64,000 nucleotides of DNA from Ailanthus altissimus (Eukaryota; Streptophyta; Magnoliopsida; Sapindales; Simaroubaceae): NCBI GenBank assembly GCA_946807835.1, contig OX327703.1, forward strand, positions 9,307,501-9,371,500, read 5' to 3'. How positions within the stretch are numbered: the first letter of the stretch is position 1; every line of letters begins with the position of its first letter. The notes beneath the pieces were generated by a model that did no database searches, was not told the DNA's origin, and saw only the letters and a list, made by a program, of their open reading frames with translations. Shown one piece after another: positions 12,642 to 26,136 of the stretch. A program made the translations under genes and the position numbers.

Positions 12642-14400
12642 AAATGCATATTATTCAATTTTAAGTCATATAACTAATTATTAAATATGAAAAATAATTA
12701 TTAATTTTGTGACTAATAATAAAATGTATAAATTAATTATTAATTTTAAACAAGTAAACTGCCAAACAAGAAGTTAAATTCCAATCCATTAATCAAAGTA
12801 TGCGAATGGATTTAGCTATAAAATTGGTATTTACTTTTGAAAAGAAACGAAAGGAAAATATTTGGAAAGAGATGAAGTGAGAAAAAATGGAAAAGAAAGA
12901 TAAAAAAAAATTAGAGAGAGAAGAAGAGATAAATAAGATATATGCATTTTTATATGGGATAAAGACAATTTTATCCTAATATTTTGGCTAAATTAACAAC
13001 TTCGCCCTAGTTAGATCTAAAATACTCAATTTTACCCTAATTCATTACATTTTACTATTTAATTAAATGGTTGAGGGTAAAAAAGTAAACTAACCTTACA
13101 AATAAAAAAGGTGTTAACATGATTGTGAATGTTAGAAACACATGTCAAAGCCTTGATAGTGGATTAAAAACGACTCTTCATATTCTTCTGAGAATGGATT
13201 TGCACTTTTTGGAGAGATCAAAAGAAAACACTATTGCAATTATTGCAAAATTGTGAAAAAAAAAAGCCATTTTCTTTTCAAAACCTACAAACAAAGAGGT
13301 GAGAGTGCTAAGAGTTTAATCGAAGAGAGAAGAAAGACAATTACAAGGTTGTGGTTTTTGAAAACGGGGCACCATATACTATTTGTTGGACATTTTTAAG
13401 GCAAGCATCTAAAATCTATTCAAAATTTAGTCCCTTTTTTTATTTTTTGTTTTTTCATCACATGTATAAAATTTAGTTATGTGATTGACATAAATGATAT
13501 GATGCATGTATATTTTTTTATTTTTGGTACTAATTATTTTCTTTCTAAATAGGAACATGAGATTTAGTTGTCAATAATACTAATTGTCGGTACATGTTAT
13601 CAAAATTATGATTTTGTTAAAGAAAAATTACATGGATTTTGTATTTTTTTTCTAGGGTTCTATTCAAATAAAATTTTCTAGGGGTTTTATTTTTGTACGA
13701 ATTGTTCTTATGATTCTAACTATGTGCAATTGTGCATGTCATTGAATTGTTATTGATACAAATTGTTGGTACAAGTCATTAAAAGTATGGTTTTATTAAA
13801 GAACAATTTTTAGTTCTAATTGTTCTTATGATTTTTAGAGTTTGTTAAAATCTGAATATATGCATGTCAATAAGTTAAACTTGATTGTAACTGATATACT
13901 TTGGGTTCGATGTGTTTTTGGCTTAAATGCATATTGAAGATCTAGTTGTTCTTCAATGTGTTTGTAATCTATATGAAATCTGTGTGTGTATGAAATCTGT
14001 ATAAAATCTATGTCATCTAAAGAAAATTGGCTAAATATGAGATTATGGATCAATAAATGTGAGTATGTTATGGCTGCAGATGTCATTTGAAGAATATTAG
14101 GTCTGTATCCTTGTTAAAATTGTTGGTTGCTTGACTACATATATTTTGTCAGTCCTGATTATTGTAATAGAATTAAACTAAAAAGTGAGGTATGTGAGAA
14201 TATGTTTTAAAGACTATTATTTCCTCGAGATAATTTTCGTGTAATTGTGAAGATTCCTTGGATTGGGATGTTATTTGAGTTAGAAAATGACACACAATTG
14301 GTGAGGTTTGTGAGTAAGTACATGAGAATAGATATTTTATACATGTATGCTAAGTTGGAGGTCCTTCCACTAATGGTAATGACTCTTCCAAGTTAGAAAG
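12642..14400. other. Intergenic AT-rich DNA, no gene seen
   Basis: Long A/T runs with no conserved coding signature in any frame. Segments such as GGATAAAGACAATTTTATCC near 12957-12976 resemble the short inverted motifs found in Mutator-type terminal regions. They could belong to the MULE downstream, but I could not find a matching right end. Confidence 0.45.
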
Positions 14401-14573
14401 GGCCAAGAGAATAAAAGAAGTGAGAAGGTTCTAGGCCAAGTGTGAAGAAAATTTTATTTAATGACAATGAGTTCCTCTTTCAACAAGATCCACAACCTGT
14501 ACATGCAGCAACAGAATACAAGCCCATCAGACCCTACACATACTGACCATCAACTAACCCAAAGCTAACCGTA

Positions 14574-14741
14574 GTCTCAAGTTTTACAGCAGACCCAAAG
14601 CCCACCATACCAACCACATGCTAACTAACAACAAACTTAAATCCTGATACACCAATCACATGCTGACTAACAACAGATCCAAAGCCTAATACATTGACCA
14701 CCTACTAACTAACACCAGACTTAAAGCCTAATACACCAACC
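14574..14741 (+). repeat. Tandem 42-bp repeats at 5' end of the MULE coding region
   Basis: Three clear units at 14616-14657, 14658-14699 and 14700-14741, with a weaker one before them. Each is 42 bp (14 codons) and begins ACATGCTAACTAAC or a close variant. A length divisible by three suggests that they once encoded a repetitive linker ahead of the transposase domains. Units now contain stops in all frames. Confidence 0.7.
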
Positions 14742-14879
14742 ATAGTTTTAATTTTCACAACAAAGCCCAAGCCCACCACATGTTGAGCAGCAACACAACT
14801 CAACCCCACTACAGCCACATGTTGAACATTTTCAAAGTCCACCACTACTAAATACTAACCAAGAAAATAGCTCAAGTTC

Positions 14880-16846
14880 ATTGGGTGATATTTAAGATGA
14901 TGAGGCATTTTAGTTTGACAGTGACAAAGATAGGGATGTGCTTATTGATAATGTCAATGTTGAAGAGGGAGAAAATATTAGGGGAACTAGTACAGAAGAT
15001 AGGGTTAGTAAAAGTGATAATGACAATGACAGGGAACAAAACCATTCATTGTCCCTATTATAAGTCAGATAACAAAGAAGATGCATTGGTTTTCTTATCA
15101 GATAAAAATGATAAGGTTAGCAAGATGAGAAGCTTCACATGGAGAGATTATTTTTTATCAAGCACTATTGAAGAGTCAAATTTGCACATTATGCAGGAAT
15201 TTGATGGTATTCAGTACTTTAAAAGTGCCTTGAAGAAGCATTTCCTTATGGAGGGTTTTGAAGTGCAACAGATCAAGAATAACCCAAACAAATTTATGGA
15301 AAGCTACACCTTTACAACATGGTTTATCTATGTTGTAAAGGTGAAATTTGGACTTATTTTCATAATTCAACAGTTATAAGATGAAGAGAATTGTTATATA
15401 GTGTTTAAAGTAAAGGATGCAACATCTGCATGGATTGCTAAATAGTTTGTTAGTAGCTTTATGTGTAACCTAAAAATAGCAGCTAAAGCCATGAGGGTTA
15501 AATTGAAGTAGAAGTTTGGAATACACTATAGCATAAAAAAAATAACTATAGCCAAAGCAAGGACATTGAAAATGGCTAATAGAGATCATAAGAAAGCATA
15601 TCAGTGCTTAAGGGATTATGCACATGTTCTAATGGACAGGAATCTTGGATTTATTGTCAAAATAAAATTTGAGGTGGGCATTGAGGATGGTCCTATTAGG
15701 TTTCAAAGATTTATGTTGGGATTTTTAGCTTTACGAGAAGATTTCTCCGAGGTTATTGACACTTTATAGAATTAGATGGTGTCATTTTAAAGGGGCCTAA
15801 TAGAGGAGTTATATTGTCTGTTGTTGCTTTGGATGCAAATAATAAAAAATTTCCAATAGTAATCTGTGTTGCTAAAATAGAGAGTAGAGATTCTTGGAGT
15901 TGGTTTCTTGATTACTTAAAGTAATGGCTTAGCATTGTAAGAGAGGAATTGTTTACTTTTATGACAGACATGCAAAAGAGGATATTGCAAGCACTGTTTA
16001 AGCATTGGCCTGCTGCCTCAATGAGATTCTATGCCAAAAATTTCATCTCCAATTTTAAAAAATAGTTGTCAGACCAAAGATTCAGGCCTTGATTTTGGGA
16101 GGCAGCAAGGGCCACAAAAAAGTCAACCTTCAGTGATTACATGTCAAAAATTAAAAAGGCTAAAGTCAATGCATACAATTACCCGGTCAACATTAAAGCA
16201 AAGATATGGTGTAGGCATGCTTTTGAAGATGATGTGAAATGTGATCATATTGCCAACAATATGACAGAATCGTGGAATAGTTAGTTAAATGATCAAAGAG
16301 ACAAGACAGTTTTACAATTGCTTGAATTCATAAGAAAAAAGGTAATGAAAAAATTATGTAAAAGGCATGAACAAACACTAAAGTGGGAAAGAATGCTACC
16401 ATCAATAATGAAAATAAGTTAGATGAGTCTAAGAAGGTTGGGAGACATATGAAGATTATTGATGCAACTGGGAGTGAGTTTGAAGTAATGGATGGTTCAC
16501 ATATATATGTGGTTGCTTTGGAAAAGAACATGTGTGACTATAGTGCATTCTAGATTAATGGCATACCAAGCATGTGATGCCTTGTGTTTCTCATAAGAAA
16601 AAAAGTGTATTGGACTATGTGGATCCGCGCTTAAAAATTGAGGCATATATTAGAACTTATAGTGGTGTTATTCATCCTTTGCCAAATCAATCTGTTTGGC
16701 CTATAATTGAAGGCCCAACAATTGAAGCACCTAAAATTAAGAAACAGGCTAGTAGGCCTAAAACTTCTAGAAAGATGAGAGGCACTGTCAGATGTAGCAA
16801 ATGTAATACTTTTAGCTATAATAAAAGTAGTTGCAAGTTTTAAACA
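14880..16846 (+). pseudogene. Mutator-like (MuDR/MULE) transposase relic
   Basis: An acidic N-terminal stretch (14890-15050) is followed by the MuDR DNA-binding region near 15190-15310 (DGIQYFKSALKKHF...EGFEVQQIKN). The FAR1/MULE-like central part holds CLRDYAHVLMDRN near 15605. The MULE catalytic domain follows at about 15766-16330, with ELDGVILKGP, ALDANN and RDSWSWFLDYLK motifs, then a KCDHIANNMTESWN segment near 16240. A decayed SWIM finger (near 16530-16590) and a CCHC-like knuckle (near 16795-16840, His replaced) end it. Multiple stops and frame changes show that it is dead. In intact relatives the product cuts and pastes the element using terminal inverted repeats. Confidence 0.88.
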
Positions 16847-16859
16847 TCTACAAGTCAGG

Positions 16860-19460
16860 TTAGTAAAATATAATATGAATTTTCTCTTTTTTTTTTCTTT
16901 CTATGACATAATAATAGTTCTACCCTATAAGTTTGCCCTAATGGATAGATTTTCCCCAAATATATCATAATTAAACTATTTTTTGCATTACATGAGCCAC
17001 AATAGAATCTTACAATATCCAACAAACAGAATTGGTGATAAGCAAAGTCATTGGTACAATTTCTTTCATATATTCTATTTTTCTTTGTTAGTTATTACAA
17101 TACATGCATGAGCACCTTACTGTCAGCCTCAAACAAAAGCCTAATATGAAAAAAAAAACTATGACTGTGATACTAAAAACTCATTGTCTGATGATTTCAT
17201 CTCTCTTTTCACATATTCTTTGTAGTGCTTGTTCATCCATGTTATATGAATTACACATACTATTCTTGCTCATAGAGTTACTATTGATTTTATAGTGCAT
17301 ATCATCAAAAATGACACTTGCATTGAACTCTTCAGGTCTTGGCTTTCAAAACCTATAAAACTTGCATTTCCTTTATATGCACCTGAAATATAAATTGTAT
17401 GAATTTTCAAGAGATTCTGACATTCCAACATATGCTTTTTCATTGCATTGACATGTTTTGTTGATGAATTTTATTACATGTCCATTTGCATCTTGATATT
17501 CTTTTATATGACGAATGCTTAGATGTAACTCACCATCATTAGGTTCCTAAAATCACTTGTAGTCACACTCACCATTCACACAGCAAAAAGAAACTCTTGG
17601 TAAGGTGTTAGCTGAGCGAAAAATTCATTTAGTATATGAAGAAGGTAGTTGTGGATTAATAAGGTGTGTGGAAACAGCTACACAAAATTAAGGCATTTGA
17701 GTTTTAGGTATCATACCAAAAACTCTAATTGTTGGAAATATTATAAAAAAAATAATTAGAGATGAGTTACATGTATCATTAATGCATAAACGCATGTCTC
17801 TAATACTTAGGCATATTGATGCCTTCATAGCTCTACCTAAAGGTTTCAAAACTTTGGAGAAAAATTTTTATATTGCCTCATAGGCACAATTATAAATCCA
17901 CCAAAACACATTAGTTTGTTAAATGTTGATAGTTTTTATAATGAGTTATTATCTTTTTTTTATTATACGGTGGAAAAATAATTCATCTCATCTGCAGCAC
18001 GATGAATCATCATTTTTGCTTTAACTATTGATCAATTGCTCAATAGAATACAAACTTTTATACCTTTTTCTGATCCAACAATGCGTCATATAGATTGGTA
18101 TATTGATGATAGTAAGAAGAAACACAAGATAAATTTGACTCTCTATCTATAGCCTTTCCACTTTTATGTATCTTTCAACATTTTGTGTGGTTTATTTTAT
18201 TGCAAGTTTTCCTTTTCAATAAAATATTTTTCAGGTAATATCTTGTATACTTTACTCTTTCTATATTTTGACATTAAGGATAATGTCTCAATCTAATTGG
18301 GAAAAAGGTAGCTGATATATAAGATGTTAGTGCTAATTTTTGTTATTACGTGCTTAAAAAAATTCATTATGAATGTTGTGAGTAAAAAGTTTATTTATGC
18401 ACTCTTGAGACGTATTCTAGATTTAGAACGGCTGAGTAAACAGTACATTACTGAAATTTTGAAACATATTCTAACTTATTTATTTTTAATGCAATTCATA
18501 TACATTTGTTTGTTGCTTATGTTCTTAGTAACTTTTGTATAAATAAGTTTACTTTACTATTGAGGTATGATTTCAAAATTTTATGGTTTAAATCACTCTT
18601 TCTATTTAGATTACTAAATAATAACTTCTAAAATTATTTCTTGATCATAATATTAAACCTTGTCATAAGATGGATGATTCAATATATATAGCCAAGAAAA
18701 TTTTCATGTTTAAGTATATATATTCTTTTCTAAACTCACACATATTTTCTGAAAGAGTGGAGAGGTTTAAGATAACAGCTTATGAACTTTAATTACTTTT
18801 TTTAAATGGTTAATTTTGTTTATAATGACATTATTTGGGATGAGGAATGATTTAGTTGCCTAACTAAAAGATGATTAAAAATTGTGAAAAAGTATAGTGG
18901 TGAGAAATTGCTCTTATTTTGTAATACTTCCTTATGTTTTTCATAAATAAAAAATTTTAAAAAAATAAAAGAAAAATGTATAAGAAAAGAAAGAAAAGAA
19001 AAGAATTCAATTCAGTTCAATAAAGTTTTCGTTCAATTTAAAAAAATACAAGTCATTAGGAAGTAGCTTTATCACCGAACTCTATTCGTAATATTTGCAT
19101 AAGGTAATTAAAGTTTTGGAGCTAGCATGTGGCAAGAATGGTTTGACTCTAAACAATTGATTTTCCTATCTTTGGATTAATGTTAGTTTGTCTGTCTGTT
19201 CTTAAATGTAATATTTTCTTGAGTGATTATCTGTTTTCCAACTCTATAAGTGAAATTCTAGCCCTTTAAATAGTTATTAACCTCTAAGAATATGGAGTTT
19301 AGGCTTTTACTTAGAGAAAATTTTCAAGGTTATATATGTTACAGTTTGTGGTAATAAGACTTTGGCTTTATTCACACACACAATAACCTTAATAGCAGTT
19401 ATGATCTTAAATTGGTGTTTTGTTTGAAATACTTAGGTAGTGTTCAAATTTTATTTATGC
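16860..19460. other. Intergenic AT-rich DNA with one decayed zinc-finger fragment
   Basis: Apart from the zf-GRF-like relic listed separately (17290-17500), I recognise no gene. The segment 17560-18240 has a somewhat more coding-like composition, but stops occur in all frames and no motif could be named. Its MULE neighbour suggests that this may be interior or 3' sequence of the same or another transposon. Confidence 0.4.
17290..17500 (-). pseudogene. zf-GRF-like zinc finger relic
   Basis: On the minus strand the translation has the spacing CQC, about 20 residues, LYFRC, a stop, then KCKFYRF followed by another stop. This matches the CxC...(Y/F)FxC...C.FF(R/E)(W/F) pattern of zf-GRF domains. 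Two internal stops (after FRC and after FYRF) mean that it is not functional. Small zf-GRF genes are common in plants and are often copied or carried by transposons. The match is to a short motif only. Confidence 0.45.
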
Positions 19461-19799
19461 TTGAATTGTTAGGGACTGGCAATAAGCTGGTTGGTGGGAT
19501 AATGAACACTTAAAATTACACATTTAATAAGGGTTTTACATCATTACTTTATATTATTAGTATCATTAACCTCCCTAATTTAAGCATATTTATAATATTG
19601 TACCTAATTTAACTATTTTTTGGTAAGTTCAGTAAAATAGGCATACCTTTTGATGAGGGCATATTTGTCATATATTTTTTCATGTTTTTATTTTGATATT
19701 TTATTGTTTTATGAGAATAAATAGTTATTTATGTGCATTATTGTTATTTATACGGACTTGAATGAAATTTAAAAAAAGGATACAAATAGAGCAAAAACA

Positions 19800-21074
19800 T
19801 GGACTAAAATATAAAGTTTTTAAAATATGAGTCCATCACCCCAGCGCCACAAGGATTTTCGCTCCAGGGTTGGAATAGTGATCAAAATAAGAAAATCAGA
19901 AAAGACGACCTGTTTAAGTCGCAGTCTAGCGCCCCAACGCTAGACCGTCATCGCCCCAACGACAAGCCAGCGCTCCAGCACTAACACCTCATCGCTCTAG
20001 CAGTGATGCCTTTTACACGCAATGCCCCAATGGTAGTGTGAGTCCTAATCTGACGAGAATTGAGATTTTAAAGCTCATATCAATCTCTATAAAAGGCCAC
20101 TCGTCCCCAGACTTTAAAAATCACCCAAGAACAATCCAAGAACATCAAGAATACACAGCACAAGTCTTAGAGAGAAATAAAAGTTTAATTGAAGCAGCCA
20201 TAGAGAGAGACTCAATGAGTTCTTTGGTATCAAGAGTTTCTTAGGCTATGCAATCAAGACAAATTCAACGTCTATATCAATTTGCTATTGATTGTATCAT
20301 GATTTCTTATTATTTTTACCATTGTTCTCTTATAGCCATAAACTATTTTTCTTTCTATGGTTAATACTTGAACTCAATATGTGCGCTTAATTGCCATATC
20401 TTTTTAATATTTAATAAACTTAGTTCTTTATTATTTAAATTACTTGTTCTTAATGTTCAATATATCTGGCCAATATATGGCGAATGAATTAGTAATATTT
20501 TTTATAAACTCATAAGAGGAATTATTATATTTAAATCTAAGTAATTTGATGCATAATTGTAAAGTAACATTCAATGTTGCATATGCAAGTTTCAAATTAA
20601 GATAGAAATATACCTAATTGGCATTTATGATCAATAAGACTTAATCTTGATGAATCTTAATTTATTACAAGTACCATAAGAATATAGGTATTTGGTAAAT
20701 TAATGTATACTTGCATGACCTTGGAAGAGGCTTGTGAATACATTAGTGTGTTGATCAATAACAAAGACTAATGGAGTTAAATATTAGATGATTAATTATT
20801 AGAAAGCATATTAAGGGATAATATTGATCCTAGTTTTCTCTATATTGCTATTTACTTAATTCTCTTTACAGTGTGTCATTGTTTTTATATTTCTACATCC
20901 ATTCTTAGATTTTTATTTTTCTGAATAATTATTAGAAAGATATAATTTTAGTACTTGGTTAAAATGTAGAAATTATCCCTGTAGGTTCGACATTCGACTT
21001 TATAAGTCTCTTTATTACTTGCACACGATAATGTATACTTGCACTTAATTTTAAGATATAGAAATATCGTATCA
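19800..21074 (+). mobile_element. Gypsy-type LTR-like fragment
   Basis: Three features in the right order suggest an LTR. The first is a GC-rich block with GCGCC motifs (19840-20030). The second is a TATA-like CTATAAAAGG near 20088, followed by a transcribed-looking AAG/CAAGAA-rich leader. The third is a distal phrase CCCTGTAGGTTCGACATTCG near 20979, followed by ACTTGCAC, which is common at the end of gypsy (Tat/Athila-like) LTRs. The end may be ...CGTATCA at 21074. A start at TGTTAGGGAC (19467) is possible, but no target duplication matched, so the left boundary is uncertain. Confidence 0.5.
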
Positions 21075-24048
21075 CCTTTCTACCTAAGAATCTCATTGGA
21101 GTGATTCTTAATCTTATGAAGAGCTGACTTAATGGCCTAAAATATTGAATTTTATAAAGAATTTGTAATTCGATCATTTGGAGAGTGAAAATTGCCTAAA
21201 AGAGAACTGATATGCAGGACAGATCCAATCCAAACAGTCTTCAATATGTGGTCTATAACTGGAGAAATATGTATCTAATACGTATGATACAACTCAATTT
21301 GAGATGCTGAAAGACTTATCTACAACATTGATTTCTTTTAGTGGATGTTAATTCGGATCACATCAATTTCAAATTGAACAATTAAATTGATGCATTAATG
21401 ATAATCAGTACAAATTAATTGTCTTCCTCTTTGACTTTTGTTATCCAAGTAGTTCCTTCCTCATTTGCCTTGTATTATCCACGTTTTTTTTTATAAATAT
21501 GTAGTCTGTTTATGCTCAAAGTATGTAATTAGAGAGCTAAATTTTAGTTCAAAATATTTATCTTTTGTATTTTCTTTTTGTAGTATTATTTCTTTTGTTT
21601 ATTAGTCTAAAATTCATATTATCTTTTCTTCCATCTGTGTCTTTTAATTTTATTGTGTCCAAGTAATTTTTATTTTGCTAATGTTAAATGGTGAAACTCT
21701 TAAAAAGGTAATAAAATATACTTAAACTCTTATTCTAAAATTTAATGTTACATTCTTAAGTTAAGTAAATTTATATATAATGTATTTTTTTATTTTGTAA
21801 TATTGATACCCTTTCTAGTAAAGTGGTGAATCTTGATTTATTATAGACAATCTTTATAGTTGGTAAAATAAATTCTTAAAAATATTTACAAGATTTGACG
21901 TAAATACCTTTTTTGTTAAGTATGAGTCATGATTTATTATAAACAAATATTAAGATTGACATAATAATAAATACATAAACTCATTTATAAGATTTGGTGT
22001 ATAATAATAAAAAGAATAATACAAGTTAATAAATAATTAATTATAAACTTTAATTATTATATCTTTCGATTGGAACCTCCTTTGTGTGAGAATTCCAATT
22101 GAATTATAAAAAGAATTGAATATATTCTTATTTCATATGCTAAGAGTAAATTCTATCACTATAGCATTTATTTTAATTGGTTATTTAAATTATTATTTGT
22201 AAACATCTTATATTATTTTATTTATTTTTAAATTATTTATAATATGTAACTATAATTCTACTTTTCTGTGAATCGATCTTATTATCAACGAATTATTTAT
22301 TATTTTAATAATGCTGCATTTAAAAATAAACTCTTATATTCTTAAAAGGTTATTAAAATAAATAAAGTAAAATGAACATAGCAATTCAAATATAAACATA
22401 ACAATCTTAAAACAGAAGTATAATAATACTTTTCACTATTTAAATTTTTTTTAATTAAAATTGATAGATTTTGTCATTAGCCCTTTTTCAAATAATTGGG
22501 ATCTACATGAAAATTAAACCAAACCTTGGGATTTGTATTTCTTTTTTCGTTAATTTTATTAACCATTTCAAGCCAAAAGAATAAATAAAGAGTGACTGCA
22601 ACACACTATAGCCATGTGCGACTGCATCACATGACTCTGTCGGTAAAGCAACACCGCAACAACAACCAAGAAAGGTTGCACAATCAAATGAGGCTACTAC
22701 AACACTACACGTGGCTACAACCACCTTCCTAGTTACAAGGCGTGGTTGTTCAGATCAACATTAATCGTTGGTGGCAAGTGAAGGGTTTCAAATTATGAAT
22801 CCAAGTTTTAAGAGAAAAAAAAATTAGAGTTTTTAAAATAATTATTTTATTAAATAAATAAATAAAAGATAATACATAAGAATTAATTTTACTTTATTAT
22901 CTTGATTTAGTCGAGTTAACAAAAGATTCATTAATAGGTGCCTTTTTTTAAATCAATAATAGGCATTAGGATATTGCTAATATCTTTTACGCTTCTTAGG
23001 GGACAATTTGGACCACCGTCAAACTCTAAACCTAAACATATGACTCCACTGCACCGTGTTTATAAGAACTGGATCACCGCCTGTCCCCCACCCTAAACTT
23101 TTCTATCTTTCTTTTTTGGAGATATCAACTGAACCTAATCTTAGTGATGCATATTATAAATAATGGGTGCCCTCTAATAACCAATATATATTTCCAGGTT
23201 CTCAATTTTGTATTAGTTTCTTTCCTCGGGTACCAAACCAGATGCATAACAATACCAATAATAATAATGATACAATTTCTGTATTATTTGACAATCAACG
23301 ACATACTGAAAATGTTCATGAGAACTTCATGCTTTCTGATAATTGTGTCTAATTTTATAATATTGGAGATTTTCTAGGCCATATGAGCTGAGTTTGGGGA
23401 TCACAATTTGCAACGGCAAGAAACAATAAGATAAATTTGAAAGTAAGATACTACACAAAGTTTATGCATTTCATCATATTGATTAAGTTTACTACCCAGC
23501 ATGACTACTTATATTATGATTTGGCTATACCCATCATATGGATCATGTTTAAAAACTTTGGTTGTCTAGAATGGAATTATGAAAAAGTTTTGTAACATCT
23601 TATTTTATTTTACTTTTTCAATTTTTCATGTCTCGGTCGTTTCCATTGTTATCTTTAGCTTAAACATGACGATATAAGTTGAAAGTTAATTTGCATATAA
23701 AAAGTGCTAAAATATTGCATGTTGGTTAATTAGTGTTTAATATATTGCCATGAACTCTATTCTTGGGCAGTTCTACTTAGTAGTTTAAGCTTTGGGCTGG
23801 ACATGTCTAACATATCCATATTATCCATGTAATTATGACCAAGCTTCTTAGCTGTTTTAACTTAAGCTAATTTTTATTAACATCTACGTGTTCCCGAAAA
23901 TGGGCAAGGTACTAGTTTAAACACTCTTATCACATTCAATCAAGCATTCTGATAATTAGAAAGTTAGGAATTTAGAAATCTTCATAAGCCCTAGTATGAC
24001 ACAAGAGCGGAAGCAAATAACCACATTGTCGTAGGCTATAATGGATAA
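21075..24048. other. Intergenic AT-rich DNA, no gene seen
   Basis: No conserved coding signature was found. A GC-balanced patch at about 22590-22800 gives a Cys-rich minus-strand open frame with no recognisable family. A segment at about 23140-23380 gives two overlapping plus-strand frames with low-complexity Asn runs, not recognised. Both are treated as unsupported. Confidence 0.4.
21826..22008. repeat. Imperfect tandem duplication, about 98-bp period
   Basis: The phrase TGATTTATTATAGACAA...ACAAGATTTG (about 21833-21899) recurs as TGATTTATTATAAACAA...ATAAGATTTG (about 21931-21998) with many substitutions. It is an old local duplication of AT-rich DNA. Confidence 0.4.
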
Positions 24049-25751
24049 TGTCTCAACTAAGTGACGCAGCAGGTAAAAATTGGTTAGATATCGTTCTACA
24101 AGTGAAGCTAAATGTGTTTAAGCCTAAAATGACTTCATAAACAAAATTTATATAAACTTTTCCTAATAGCTAATCCCATTGGGAATATTTTTTTTTTTTT
24201 TTAAATGAGAGTTTTATTATTGAAAGATTTGGAAAAACCTATTGAGATTACAAACCTAGTTATAATAGATTATTCCTAATTCCACACAAATAACGTACTT
24301 CAGCAAAACCAACTTAAATAAGAAACCTAATAAAGAAAAATCCTATAAAAAAAAACAAGAAGAAGAAATTAAACTAATTAAGACTACTTGACTACCCAAG
24401 CTTCCTAAATTGTCCTACATCATACTCCCCAACTTAAATCAAACTCATCCTTGAGTTTGAATGATGTTAGGAGGATGAAACTTATAGTGAAGCTTTAAAA
24501 CATCTAGCAACTTGAACTTGTAGCTTTCCCCATCAAGCTTTCTTAAACTCGAAAGGACTCGGTACTTTTTTCTTCTTCTTGAATTTGTTTGTGGCTCTTT
24601 GAGAAGATATAATCTTCCAAGAGCGAACAATCATGAAATAAATGACTTTTGTCTTTCCCCAAATTTTACTCGATGTGCGCTTCAAGTAGTTTTACATTCT
24701 AACCAGAAATTCATCTAAAAAAAAGTTATTCTTGCCTTAGGTGGTTCCTCTTTAACTTAAGCTTCCTATGAAATCTCACTCGCACTATTGGAAGAATGAC
24801 CAATCAAGGACAAATGTTGTCTCTTGTTCCCTTGGAATAGTATGCCCCTCTTCAGTTTCTTAAAACTTTAGGGAAAACCCAGGAAATCATAGATTCATCT
24901 TTGATCACTTTCTTAAGGACACTCCACTTCTCAACTGTATTTTTAACTAAATGTTGAAACCAAGTGTTTAATTTTAACATGCAAATTTTCTTTAGGTCGT
25001 TTGACTAGTATCTTAAGTTCATGCAAGGAATAAAGTATTCTTCCGATTCAATGAAATATGTACTCCCATAAAAATTTTCAAACTCAATTGCATAATTAAG
25101 GATAGATCTCATACGTTGTTGTGTCGAGCAATAATCAAAAGGAATGAATTGAGATCCATCCTTCTCTTTATACGAGGCCATGATGGAATCTTGTTTTTCT
25201 CTTGTTTTAACTCAAATTTTTTTGTTTTTTATTCCACCAAATTGAAGCACTTCTCATCAATCTATGAGTACAAAGTTTACTTGTCTCTCTTAATTCCAAT
25301 TGACGCGGAAGCAAAACTAAGTTGTCTTTGGTGAAATGAATACCATCTCAGTTATATGACGTGGTTAGTAAAAATTGGTTGGATAATGCAAAGCTAAATG
25401 CATTCTAAGCCTAAAACGACTTGATAAACAAGATTTAAATAAATTTCAAAACAAGTTTTCGATAGATAATCCCATTGGAAATAAAAAGATAATTTTATCA
25501 TTGAAAGCTTCAGAAAGAACTGTTGAGATTACAAGCCTACTTATAATAAGATTATTCCTAATCCTACACAAATAAGCAAATAAACTCAAATCCTAACTAA
25601 GCTAGAATAACATAACTAAATTAAATAAGAAAACTCCTCAAGGAAAACCAGCTTAAATAAGAAACCTAATAAAGGAACATCCTAATAAAATTAAAATAAC
25701 AAGAAATTAACCTAGTTAAGACTACTTGACTTCCTAAACTGTCCTACATCA
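24049..25751 (-). mobile_element. Small LTR-flanked element with no recognisable internal genes
   Basis: Two diverged direct repeats, 24049-24422 and 25345-25751, flank about 920 bp. In minus orientation each repeat begins TGATGTAGGAC and ends near TGAGACA. A purine tract (AAGTTGGGGAGT) lies directly before the 3' LTR (24423-24434). A TGGTAT motif follows the 5' LTR at about 25340, consistent with an eroded initiator-Met primer site. The internal part has short open frames on the minus strand but no gag or pol motif I can name. It is either a large internal deletion or a non-autonomous element. No target duplication was found. It lies about 390 bp from the 3' end of the protease coding region. 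Confidence 0.7.
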
Positions 25752-26136
25752 TTAGAGCTAGAATTACCCAGAAAATATTGTTGGCCATAATGTAATTCTT
25801 CATAAAATAAATTTAAATCTTCATTCAATATAATTGTAAACAATTAATTACACTTCCACCAATACCTAAGCTAATGCATCAGTCAAAGCCTAAACCCAAC
25901 TAAACTTAAAAAGAAAGCAGCTTGTATGCTTTCAAATGTTAACTGACTCAATGCCAGGAAAAAAAAATTCACTGAATGTCTATTACAACTTTATCCTAGA
26001 TGGTTTTGTTAGGTGTCAACCCATATACACAAGTCACGAAATGACTCATTGCTAATTCATCAATTCACCCATTTGAATTTCCTTTTATATTCAATTTCTT
26101 TAATTATAGTTGACTGTTGGCATTTTTGTATTAACT
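25752..26136. other. 3' flank of the protease gene
   Basis: Noncoding sequence between the small LTR element and the protease stop codon. It should hold the protease 3' UTR and polyadenylation site, on the minus strand, but no unambiguous AATAAA could be chosen. Confidence 0.4.

Noticed and set aside
22503..22724. Cys-rich 73-codon minus-strand frame
   Set aside because: No homologous motif, no intron or promoter signals, and it lies in AT-rich intergenic DNA.
23144..23377. Overlapping plus-strand frames with Asn runs
   Set aside because: Low complexity, no recognised domain, and two frames equally open.
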